From an uncultured Haliea sp. (GTDB taxonomy: Bacteria; Pseudomonadota; Gammaproteobacteria; Pseudomonadales; Halieaceae), in contig CAJXUQ010000013.1 of the NCBI GenBank assembly GCA_913061145.1, positions 36,126-100,125 of the forward strand: DNA of 64,000 nucleotides. The letters are read 5' to 3'. Shown in pieces: positions 8,034-15,380 of this stretch. The position numbers and the translations under genes are program-made. Position 1 is the first letter of the stretch. The number at the start of each line of letters is the position of its first letter. Below the pieces are notes generated by a model. It had not been told where the DNA came from. It worked only from the letters and a program-made list of their open reading frames with translations, and did no database searches.

Positions 8034-8716
8034 ATGATTCAGGCAATGGTTTCTTCCAGACGCTGCAGAATGCCACCCTCGCAGAACGCGAGGCCCTGGT
8101 GGCCACGGACCTGGTGCGTGATGCACTGGCCGGGAAGCTGACGACGGAGCGCTACGTTGCGTTTCTGGTACAGGCCTATCACCACGTCCGGCATACCGTA
8201 CCCCTGCTGATGGCGGCGGGGGCGCGCATGCCGGCAGACAAGGAGTGGCTGCGCACGGCACTGGCTGAATACATCGAGGAGGAACTCGGCCATCAGGAAT
8301 GGATTCTCAACGATATCGAAGCCTGCGGCTACGACCGCGACAGGGCCCGACTCAGCGTGCCCAATCGCGCGACCGAGTTGATGGTTGCCTACGCGTACCA
8401 CGTTATTGATCGGGTAAATCCGGTGGGCTTTTTCGGCATGGTTCATGTGTTGGAAGGGACCTCCATTCGTGTTGCCGATAGCGCTGCGGACGCGATCGCG
8501 GCATCCACTGGACTGTCGCGCAAGGCCTTCAGCTATTTGCGTTCCCACGGCGCCCTGGACATCGAGCACGTACAGTTCTTTGAAAACCTGATGAACCGTA
8601 TCGACCAGCCAGAGGATCAGCGGCAGATACTGCATTGCGCGCGTATCTTCTATCACCTGTATGCGGATGTGTTCCGCAGCGTCAGCGCCGATCAGGCGCA
8701 GCGCCTTGCGGCTTAG
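8030..8716 (+). CDS. haem-oxygenase-like di-iron oxidase (TenA/UndA-like iron-containing redox enzyme)
   Basis: This 228-residue all-helical protein fits the haem-oxygenase-like di-iron oxidase superfamily, often annotated TenA family or iron-containing redox enzyme. Likely metal ligands are Glu84/Glu85 and His88 in IEEELGHQEW, Glu142 in HVLEGTS, and Asp177 and His180 in LDIEHVQFF. Related enzymes include UndA, which turns medium-chain fatty acids into terminal alkenes, and various N-oxygenases. No thiamine genes are nearby, which argues against a thiaminase role. An AGGAG site precedes the ATG at 8030. The position between an acyl-AMP ligase-like gene and an SDR suggests oxidation of an acyl substrate; this is inference. 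Confidence 0.75.
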   Translation: MNDSGNGFFQTLQNATLAEREALVATDLVRDALAGKLTTERYVAFLVQAYHHVRHTVPLLMAAGARMPADKEWLRTALAEYIEEELGHQEWILNDIEACGYDRDRARLSVPNRATELMVAYAYHVIDRVNPVGFFGMVHVLEGTSIRVADSAADAIAASTGLSRKAFSYLRSHGALDIEHVQFFENLMNRIDQPEDQRQILHCARIFYHLYADVFRSVSADQAQRLAA

Positions 8717-8724
8717 GTGACAGT

Positions 8725-9519
8725 ATGCATATAGCAGGTCAGCGGGTTCTACTCACCGGCGCCGCAGGGGGCATCGGCCAGGCCTGTGCGCGGGCGCTCG
8801 CAGCGGCGGGCGCATCACTGCTGCTCGTGTCGCGCAATGGCGATGTGCTGGAGTCATTGCGCACATCGCTGGTCGGTGATGGGCATCGCGTGCTGGTCGC
8901 CGACCTTGCCACACCCGCGGGGCGGGCGGCGGTCATCGCCGCTGCTCAGGATGCCGATGGATTGATCAACAACGCCGGTGTCAATCATTTCGGTCTGTTT
9001 GCCGAGCAGGATGAATCGCAGTGGCGCCAGACGCTGGAACTGAATCTCATGGTACCCATGCTGCTCGTGCAGGGTTTGTTGCCGGTTCTGCAGGCGCGGC
9101 GGGGTTGGGTGGTCAACGTGGGGTCCGCATTTGGCAGCATCGGCTTTCCGGGCTATGCGGTCTACAGTGCCAGCAAATTCGGGCTGCGTGGATTCACCGA
9201 GGCGCTGCGCCGCGAACTCGCTGACAGCGGCGTCAGCCTGCACTACCTTGCGCCCAGAGCCACAGCGACGGATATGAATGCAGGGCCCACAGCGGCGATG
9301 AACGCCGAACTGGGTACAGCCGTGGATGAGCCCGAGCGGGTAGCCGCTGAATTGCTGGCGCTGCTGCACTCGGCGCGTGGCGTGCGGTTTGTGGGCTGGC
9401 CCGAGCGCTTTTTCATCAAGCTCAACGGCCTCTTTCCGTCGCTGGTGGAAAAGTCACTGATCAAGCAGCTTCCGGCTATTCGCCGTCACGCGCTGGCTGC
9501 CCGGGGTGCCGGCGAGTAA
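8725..9519 (+). CDS. short-chain dehydrogenase/reductase
   Basis: A 264-residue classical SDR. The cofactor motif TGAAGGIG is at residues 11-18, NNAG at 82-85, and the catalytic set is Ser134 or Ser138, Tyr147 and Lys151 in the YSASK segment. Basic Arg37 after the second strand suggests NADP(H) preference. It starts 8 bases after the di-iron oxidase stop and ends 9 bases before the response regulator, so it belongs to the same transcription unit. The final 60 residues (FIKLNGLFPSLVEKSLIKQLP) are hydrophobic and basic and may contact a membrane or lipid substrate. The substrate is unknown. Confidence 0.88.
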   Translation: MHIAGQRVLLTGAAGGIGQACARALAAAGASLLLVSRNGDVLESLRTSLVGDGHRVLVADLATPAGRAAVIAAAQDADGLINNAGVNHFGLFAEQDESQWRQTLELNLMVPMLLVQGLLPVLQARRGWVVNVGSAFGSIGFPGYAVYSASKFGLRGFTEALRRELADSGVSLHYLAPRATATDMNAGPTAAMNAELGTAVDEPERVAAELLALLHSARGVRFVGWPERFFIKLNGLFPSLVEKSLIKQLPAIRRHALAARGAGE

Positions 9520-9528
9520 ACTGGTCAC

Positions 9529-10191
9529 ATGCGTATTCTCCTGGTTGAAGATGACAGATCCCTTGCTGCCGGCCTGCAGGCCGCGCTGAGCCGGGAGGGT
9601 TTTGCCGTGAACCATGTTGCCTCAGGCGGGCAGGCACTGTCCGCTGTGCGGGCCGAGGCGCCGGATATGGTGGTACTGGATCTGGGGCTGCCGGACATGG
9701 ATGGGCTACAGGTGCTGCGTGCACTGCGCGAAACGCACCGCAGTCTGCCAGTCCTGTTATTGACTGCGCGGGACGGGGCTGATGATAAAGTGCGCGGTCT
9801 GGATCACGGTGCCGACGACTACATGGCGAAACCATTCGATGTGAAGGAACTGGCCGCCCGCCTGCGGGTCATCGAACGTCGCTTGTCGAACACAGCGGCC
9901 AGCAGCTGTCTTACGGTTGGCCGCGTGGCACTGGATACCGCGGCGCACACGGTCATGGTTGGCGATCAACCGCTCGATCTTCCGCGACGCGAGTACATGC
10001 TGCTGAAGGCGTTGATGGAGAGCGTGGGCAAGGTACTGACACGCGAGTCCCTGGAGGGGCGTCTCTACAGCTGGGGCGAAGAAGTGAGCAGCAATGCGCT
10101 GGAAGTCCATATTCACCACCTGCGCAAGAAGCTTCCGGACGACTTTATCAAGACGGTGCGGGGTATTGGCTACACCGTGCCGCGGCAATGA
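9529..10191 (+). CDS. OmpR-family response regulator (QseB/PmrA-like)
   Basis: The 220-residue regulator has a receiver domain with acidic pocket Glu7-Asp8-Asp9, phosphoacceptor Asp51 (VVLDLGLPDMDG), Thr79 and Lys101 (MAKPFD). It is followed by an OmpR/PhoB winged helix ending HHLRKKLPDDFIKTVRGIGYTVPR. The closest subgroup by eye is QseB/PmrA. Its stop overlaps the kinase start (ATGA at 10188-10191), so the pair is translationally coupled. The GTTAAG-N5-TCTAAG repeat at 5762-5778 is a good candidate target. Confidence 0.93.
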   Translation: MRILLVEDDRSLAAGLQAALSREGFAVNHVASGGQALSAVRAEAPDMVVLDLGLPDMDGLQVLRALRETHRSLPVLLLTARDGADDKVRGLDHGADDYMAKPFDVKELAARLRVIERRLSNTAASSCLTVGRVALDTAAHTVMVGDQPLDLPRREYMLLKALMESVGKVLTRESLEGRLYSWGEEVSSNALEVHIHHLRKKLPDDFIKTVRGIGYTVPRQ

Positions 10192-11504
10192 AGTCTATAC
10201 GCCGTTCGCTGGTTACCATGCTGATCGCGGCGTTCACGCTGGTGTCTTTTGTGGCTGCACTGAATGGTTACCGCGCCAGCATGGACAAAGCGGAGGACCT
10301 GCTGGACGCACAGCTACAGTATTCCGCGGAGATTCTCGTTGGTCTCGGGGGTGGCGGTATAACGTCACAATCCCTCGGCAGCGGCGTGGAGGGCTTTGTC
10401 TTCCAGATATGGGAGGATGAACGCCCGGTGCTGCGCTCTGCCGCGGCGCCCGAAACGCCGATAACGGCGTTTACTGCGGGTTACCGGTATGCCAATTTCG
10501 GCGGTTATCGCTGGCGCACACTGACCGTCGCCATGGGGGACCGGCGCTGGGGAATGGTGGCAGAGCGGGCCGATGTGCGCCACACCCTGGCCGAAAGCGT
10601 CGTGCTGGAATCCGTGATTCCCCTGTTGCTCTGGTTGCCGGTTGCGGCATTGCTGATCTGGGTGCTGGTGGGCTGGGGATTGGCACCGCTGCGGGAGCTT
10701 AGCGAGCAGATCAATCGCAAGGCCACGGACGACCTTACTCCGCTCCCTGACACGGATCCGCCGGCCGAGCTGCAGCAGGTGATTACCTCGACCAACGGCC
10801 TGCTGCTGCGCCTGGCTGCCGCATTGCAGCGGGAAAAGCATTTCGCCTCTCATGCCGCTCACGAGTTACGTACGCCCATCAGCGCGCTGAAGATTCACCT
10901 GCACAATCTCGAAAATGAAGTCCCGGCGGGGAGCAGTGCCCTGCAGCATGCCACCGAGGGCATCGAACGTATGCACCACCTGGTCGAACAGCTACTGGAC
11001 CTTGCACGCACGCAGCCGGAGTTGATCAAGGCCAACTTTCAGACCGTCGACCTGCATACGCTCGCACAGCGGGTAACGGCTGAGATGTGGCCCGCGTTCG
11101 AATCGCGTCACCAGTCGCTATCGCTACAGGGTGAGCCCGCCGTCATGCAGGGTGACGAGACCATGCTGGCGATTCTGTTGCGCAACCTGCTCGACAATGC
11201 ACGCAAGTATACGCCAGAGGGCGGAGAAATTACGGTGTTCGCGGGAAGTCGAGCCGGTGTGCCCCTGCTGGAGGTTGCCGACAGCGGGCCGGGAATTCCC
11301 TGCGCTGAGCGGGAGCGCGTTTTTGAGCGGTTTTACCGGGTCGGCACCAGCGCCAGTGAGAGCATCGCCGGAGCCGGTTTGGGTCTGGCGATCACCCAGC
11401 ACATCGTGCAACTGCACGGTGCGAAGGTGCAGCTCTCCGACAGCCCTCTGGGCAGCGGCCTGGCCGTCACGGTGCAGTTTCCGGTTGTGAGGGTCGCGTC
11501 ATGA
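10188..11504 (+). CDS. sensor histidine kinase (QseC-like)
   Basis: This 438-residue inner-membrane kinase has a first membrane helix at about residues 8-25. A periplasmic sensor domain of roughly 110 residues follows, then a second helix at about 143-163, a HAMP-like linker and HisKA with phosphoacceptor His225 in SHAAHELRTPISALK. The HATPase domain carries the N box (LLDNARKYTPEGG), the G1 box (VADSGPGIP) and the G2 box (GAGLGLAI). Domain layout and sequence are QseC/PmrB-like. The ligand is unknown; PmrB-type sensors respond to ferric iron and QseC to catechol-type signals. The stop overlaps the cupredoxin start (ATGA at 11501-11504), linking sensing directly to the iron-permease genes. 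Confidence 0.93.
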   Translation: MKSIRRSLVTMLIAAFTLVSFVAALNGYRASMDKAEDLLDAQLQYSAEILVGLGGGGITSQSLGSGVEGFVFQIWEDERPVLRSAAAPETPITAFTAGYRYANFGGYRWRTLTVAMGDRRWGMVAERADVRHTLAESVVLESVIPLLLWLPVAALLIWVLVGWGLAPLRELSEQINRKATDDLTPLPDTDPPAELQQVITSTNGLLLRLAAALQREKHFASHAAHELRTPISALKIHLHNLENEVPAGSSALQHATEGIERMHHLVEQLLDLARTQPELIKANFQTVDLHTLAQRVTAEMWPAFESRHQSLSLQGEPAVMQGDETMLAILLRNLLDNARKYTPEGGEITVFAGSRAGVPLLEVADSGPGIPCAERERVFERFYRVGTSASESIAGAGLGLAITQHIVQLHGAKVQLSDSPLGSGLAVTVQFPVVRVAS

Positions 11505-11833
11505 AGCCTGCGCAGCGGTGGGCCTGCGCCGTGCTGTGTAGCTTCGCGGTCGGTATGGCGCAGGCGCGCACACCGGTTTTTGAGTTGGAAATCCGTGATC
11601 ACCTGTTCATTCCCGAGGAAATCGTTATTCCGGCCAACACCAAGGTGAAGCTTGTAGTCATCAACCATGATGTCACCCCGGAGGAGTTCGAGAGTTACGA
11701 ATTGAATCGCGAGAAGGTCATTCTCGGGGGCAGCAAGGCCAATATCTTCATTGGGCCATTGGCACCTGGCGTGTACCCTTTTTTTGGTGAATTCAACCCA
11801 CGCACGGCGCAGGGCAGGGTGGTGGTGGAATGA
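11501..11833 (+). CDS. periplasmic cupredoxin-like protein of an FTR1 iron uptake system
   Basis: This small protein (110 residues) has an N-terminal signal peptide (cleavage likely after VGMAQA, residue 22) and a single cupredoxin-type beta sandwich. The core EEFESYELNREKVI with PLAPGVYPFFGEFNPRTAQGRVVVE is the pattern of cupredoxin_1 proteins encoded next to FTR1 permeases (FtrB/P19-type partners). The classic blue-copper Cys and Met ligands are absent. The role is probably periplasmic handling or oxidation of Fe(II) for the permease encoded 9 bases downstream. The start overlaps the kinase stop. Confidence 0.82.
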   Translation: MKPAQRWACAVLCSFAVGMAQARTPVFELEIRDHLFIPEEIVIPANTKVKLVVINHDVTPEEFESYELNREKVILGGSKANIFIGPLAPGVYPFFGEFNPRTAQGRVVVE

Positions 11834-11842
11834 GGACCTGTC

Positions 11843-12625
11843 GTGTTTCTTAATTCAGTGGTTATCGTCCTGCGCGAGGTGCTGGAGGCGGCGGTGCTGG
11901 TGAGTGCCCTGCTGGCCCTGGCGCGCTGTATTCGCCTTGGAAACCGCTGGTTGTGGCTCGCCGTGCCGCTGGCGGCGGCGGGAGTGACGCTCTATGCCTC
12001 GTTTCTGGCGACGATTACCGATGCGCTGGACGGCGCAGGTCAGGAGGTGGTGAATGCCAGTCTGCAAGCGGGCGTGTACCTGCTGCTGGTGCCCATTCTC
12101 GCGCTCAGTTGGCGTGCACAGAGGCGGCCGCGTCTACTGATGGTATTGATGGCAATCGCCATCAGCCTGGCGATCGTGCGCGAGTGCGCAGAGATACAGA
12201 TTTATGTGCGTGCCTTTGCCGCACTCGGTGAACACGCGGCGGCCGTCTGGGCAGGCAGTGCCCTGGGCATGGGCATAGGCATCAGTGCCGGAGTGCTGGT
12301 CTACGGTGCCCTGCGGGCCTTGCCACGGCGTTGGGCCCTGTGGGGCTGCTGTGCGGCCCTGGCCCTGATTGGCGCCGGCATGCTCATGCAGGCCACCCTG
12401 TTACTGGAACAGGTGGATTGGTTGCCGGATCAGTCCCCGCTCTGGGACAGCTCGGCGCTACTCAGCGAACAATCGTTTTTTGGTGAACTGCTGTACGCCG
12501 TACTGGGCTACGAAGCCACGCCCGGGGCGCTGCAGGTGGGCCTGTATCTGGGCAGTCTGGCGCTGGCCGGTGTTGCGCTCTGGTGGGGCAGTAAAGGGAG
12601 GGCCGGACATGCGGTCAGGGAATAG
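11843..12625 (+). CDS. FTR1-family high-affinity iron permease
   Basis: A 260-residue permease with about seven membrane helices. The two RExxE iron-translocation motifs that define FTR1/EfeU/FtrC are present: REVLE at residues 11-15 and RECAE at 113-117. It imports iron across the inner membrane, usually after oxidation by a partner cupredoxin or copper oxidase. It starts with GTG at 11843, 9 bases after the cupredoxin gene. The 3' end overlaps the next gene by 17 bases. No periplasmic FtrA-type or ferredoxin-type FtrD partner is next to it, so the system looks minimal. Confidence 0.92.
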   Translation: MFLNSVVIVLREVLEAAVLVSALLALARCIRLGNRWLWLAVPLAAAGVTLYASFLATITDALDGAGQEVVNASLQAGVYLLLVPILALSWRAQRRPRLLMVLMAIAISLAIVRECAEIQIYVRAFAALGEHAAAVWAGSALGMGIGISAGVLVYGALRALPRRWALWGCCAALALIGAGMLMQATLLLEQVDWLPDQSPLWDSSALLSEQSFFGELLYAVLGYEATPGALQVGLYLGSLALAGVALWWGSKGRAGHAVRE

Positions 12626-13331
12626 CCCCAGGGGGTTGATGCTGGCGGTGTTTGCGGCGCTTCCAACAGCCGTTCTGGCCGACGGCAGCGTTGTCGACAA
12701 GGTCTATCACCCCTATGTGGAACAGCTGGAATGGGAGCTGGAGTGGCGCGCGGTGCAGGAACACAATCCACCCGCCGGCGAGGCACAACGGCAGGCCACA
12801 CACCGTGTCGGTCTGGGTCGAGCCGTGTCGGAGTTCCTGTTTGCCGAAGCGTATCTGGTCGGCCGGGAGGGCAGCGACAGCGGATTTACCATCGACGCCT
12901 GGGAGTTGGAGGCACTGTGGCAACTGTCAGAGCAGGGGGAGTTTCTGCTCGATTACGGCCTGTTGTTCGAGTTGGAGAAGTATCGACACGAAGAAATCTG
13001 GGAGTACTCCACCACCTTGTTACTGGAGCGAGAACTGGGTCGTTTCAGTGCGACAGCCAACGTCGGGGTCATCTACGAGTGGGGTGATGACATTGAGGAC
13101 GAGTTCGAGACCGCCGCCGCGCTGCAGGCGCGCTACCGTCACTCCCCGTTACTGGAGCCAGCGCTGGAACTCTACCTGGGCGAAGACACCCGGGCACTGG
13201 GCCCCATGCTGCTGGGCATGGCGCGCCTGGGCAGCCGCCAGGCGCTGCGCTGGGAGGCAGGCGTTGTCTGGGGTCTGGATGCGACCACCGCAGACTACAC
13301 GCTGCGCGCGGTGCTGGAGTACGAGTTCTGA
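12609..13331 (+). CDS. probable outer-membrane beta-barrel protein linked to the FTR1 permease
   Basis: I do not recognise a named family. The 240-residue product has a basic N-terminus and a hydrophobic core ending in VLADGS, consistent with a signal peptide of about 25 residues. A segment DKVYHPYVEQLEWELEWRAV follows. The rest alternates short strands rich in Glu, Tyr, Trp and Leu, typical of transmembrane beta strands, and the last residue is Phe (VLEYEF), the usual C-terminal signal for beta-barrel assembly. It overlaps the FTR1 gene by 17 bases, so it is translated with the iron permease. Its tail overlaps the convergent gene at 13295 by 37 bases. A role in outer-membrane iron entry is inference. 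Confidence 0.6.
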   Translation: MRSGNSPRGLMLAVFAALPTAVLADGSVVDKVYHPYVEQLEWELEWRAVQEHNPPAGEAQRQATHRVGLGRAVSEFLFAEAYLVGREGSDSGFTIDAWELEALWQLSEQGEFLLDYGLLFELEKYRHEEIWEYSTTLLLERELGRFSATANVGVIYEWGDDIEDEFETAAALQARYRHSPLLEPALELYLGEDTRALGPMLLGMARLGSRQALRWEAGVVWGLDATTADYTLRAVLEYEF

Positions 13332-14110
13332 GCGAGCAGGGGCAATTGCTGCAGTAGGGCCTGCGATACGAAGTACACCATGAAGTTGGCATAGGCGATG
13401 GCAGGATAGTGGCCGCTGCCATACAACCAGAACTGGCCGATCATGCCATCGGCGACCGTTGCCATGGCGGCACCCAGAGCGACCCAGTGACCGCGGCGGC
13501 CAAAGGCCAGCCCTATCCACAGTGCGCAGGGCAGCATGAGCGCGATCAGGATCGAGTAGGCACCCGTAAGCCAGGCAATGTAGGCGGCTGTGCCTGGCAG
13601 GAGTACCTGGAAGAAGGCGAAAAGGCCGCCGGCGGCGGCGAGTACCATCGGCACGACACGCCACAGTGGGTGCACCCGGCCCCGGGTTGCCAGCCAGACG
13701 GCGGCCAGCAGCAGCGCGTATCCCGGGAAGAAGAACCAGACTGAATCCGCCAGATAGCTGTGCTGGACGACGTCATCGTAGCTGTAGAAGCGCGCCGGCA
13801 CATTGCGGTTCACGGCGTCGCCGAGCAGACACACAGTGAGACCGGCGACGGTGAGGTCTGCAACCGCACAGTGTCTTGCGGTACTGGTCTGGTAGACCCA
13901 GCGGCGAATGCGCCAGCCATTCCACAGCAGGCCGCCCAGCAGCCCCATTTCCAGCGCCGCGAGCAGGATCTTCCAGGTACCACTCTCCACCTGTGCGATC
14001 CAGAATGCACTTTGCAGCAGGATGATGGCGGTGCACAGCAGCCAGGGCAGCCGGCGTAGCGGCAGGGGTGGAATGGCATCACGGCCGGTTGCGCTGGTCG
14101 GGTGGTGCAT
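13295..14110 (-). CDS. polytopic membrane protein, possibly lysoplasmalogenase (YhhN/TMEM86)-like
   Basis: A 271-residue protein with about eight hydrophobic helices. Two polar intramembrane patches recall YhhN family proteins: CLLGDAVNRN near residue 97 and ATVADGMIGQFWLYGSGHYP near 220, followed by YFVSQALL. The similarity is weak and by eye only, so the enzyme call is tentative. It starts 8 bases after the msrAB stop on the same strand and is probably co-transcribed. Its 3' end overlaps that of the beta-barrel gene on the plus strand. Confidence 0.5.
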   Translation of the reverse strand: MHHPTSATGRDAIPPLPLRRLPWLLCTAIILLQSAFWIAQVESGTWKILLAALEMGLLGGLLWNGWRIRRWVYQTSTARHCAVADLTVAGLTVCLLGDAVNRNVPARFYSYDDVVQHSYLADSVWFFFPGYALLLAAVWLATRGRVHPLWRVVPMVLAAAGGLFAFFQVLLPGTAAYIAWLTGAYSILIALMLPCALWIGLAFGRRGHWVALGAAMATVADGMIGQFWLYGSGHYPAIAYANFMVYFVSQALLQQLPLLAQNSYSSTARSV

Positions 14111-14118
14111 GGCGTGCC

Positions 14119-15255
14119 TCAGTCCTCGCCGGTCACGGCGGGAATGTAGTCGCCGTAACCTGCGGCCGCCATATTCTCAAGCGGAATGAAGCGCATCGCT
14201 GCCGAGTTCATGCAGTAGCGCAGTCCGGTGGGCGCAGGACCGTCATCAAACACGTGACCGAGATGGGAGTCCGCATAGCGGCTGCGAATTTCTGTGCGCG
14301 CGATGAAAAAGCTGCTGTCATCCCGTTCCACAACACTGTCCCCGCTGATCGGTCGAGTGAAACTGGGCCACCCGGTGCCCGATTTAAATTTATCGCGCGA
14401 GGAAAAGAGCGGCTCCCCGGATACGATGTCCACATAGATCCCTGCCCGCTTTTCGTCCCAGTAGGCGTTGTTGAAGGCACGCTCGGTTCCATCCTGGCGC
14501 GCCACCCGGAACTGTTCGGCGGTGAGGCGCTGGCGCAGGACTTCGTCAGAGGGGCGCACGAAACGTTCAGGATCGAAGGCCGTTTGCGTGCCCGCTGCTG
14601 TCGGAGCAGGACGAAAACGGGAGAAATCAAGCGTCTGCTCGTCCCCCCATACCCGGTCTATGAACTGATAGCGCCCCGAATTGAAGGTATAGAACTGGTA
14701 GCGCAGTGGATTCTTGCTGGCGTAATCCTGATGGTAGTCTTCTGCATCGTAGAATGCCGTGAAAGGCGTAATTTCGATGACCACAGGTGTGTCGTAGCGG
14801 CCAGAAGCCTCCAGCGCATCCCTTGACGCCTGCGCGACGCGCTGCTGCTCCTCGGAGTGATAGAAAATGGCCGGGCGGTACTGGCGGCCTCGATCAACGA
14901 ATTGCCCGTCCGCGTCGGTGGGGTCCATAAAGCGCCAGAAGCCCTCCACCAAACCCTCGTAGGTGATCACGGTGGGGTCATAGTACACCTGCACTGCTTC
15001 GGTATGGCCGGTTTTGCCGGCGGAGACCTGCTTGTAGTCCGGGTTCTTTTCGGTACCGCCGCTGTAGCCGGAGACCGACTCCACAACGCCGGGTATCTTC
15101 TCAAAGCCCTCTTCCACGCACCAGAAGCAACCGCCGGCAAAGGTTGCCACGGCGAGGCCCGTATCGGCGGGCGCATAGGCGGATCGGGTGTGGCCAGGTG
15201 AGGCTCCGACAAAGGCTGCCAGCAGCAGGGCCGCCAGTCTGAGGGTATAACGCAT
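14119..15255 (-). CDS. msrAB: peptide methionine sulfoxide reductase MsrA/MsrB fusion, exported
   Basis: The 378-residue protein carries both stereospecific reductases. A signal peptide of about 24 residues is followed by MsrA with the catalytic GGCFWCVE (Cys43) and SGYSGG. The MsrB domain follows with [17 protein letters not shown] and the catalytic Cys348 in [11 protein letters not shown]. It repairs R- and S-methionine sulfoxide, here most likely in periplasmic proteins. Many MsrAB fusions also have an N-terminal thioredoxin domain; this one does not, so it needs an outside reductant. The gene downstream is a membrane protein of unknown role; 125 bases separate it from the next upstream gene. 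Confidence 0.95.
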   Translation of the reverse strand: MRYTLRLAALLLAAFVGASPGHTRSAYAPADTGLAVATFAGGCFWCVEEGFEKIPGVVESVSGYSGGTEKNPDYKQVSAGKTGHTEAVQVYYDPTVITYEGLVEGFWRFMDPTDADGQFVDRGRQYRPAIFYHSEEQQRVAQASRDALEASGRYDTPVVIEITPFTAFYDAEDYHQDYASKNPLRYQFYTFNSGRYQFIDRVWGDEQTLDFSRFRPAPTAAGTQTAFDPERFVRPSDEVLRQRLTAEQFRVARQDGTERAFNNAYWDEKRAGIYVDIVSGEPLFSSRDKFKSGTGWPSFTRPISGDSVVERDDSSFFIARTEIRSRYADSHLGHVFDDGPAPTGLRYCMNSAAMRFIPLENMAAAGYGDYIPAVTGED

Positions 15256-15380
15256 GGTGTGCTCCTTTGAGAGGGGTCGCGCTTGCTACGCGCTGCAACG
15301 CTCAGGCGATGACAACACGGCGGCGGTCAGCAGTAGACCCCGTTACCGGTTGCGGAGTTCCATCGGGTGGTGGCGGTGAT

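Noticed and set aside
8030..8716. Thiaminase II / thiamine salvage role for the TenA-like protein
   Set aside because: No thiamine genes nearby and the Glu/His pattern fits the di-iron HDO group; context favours acyl chemistry.
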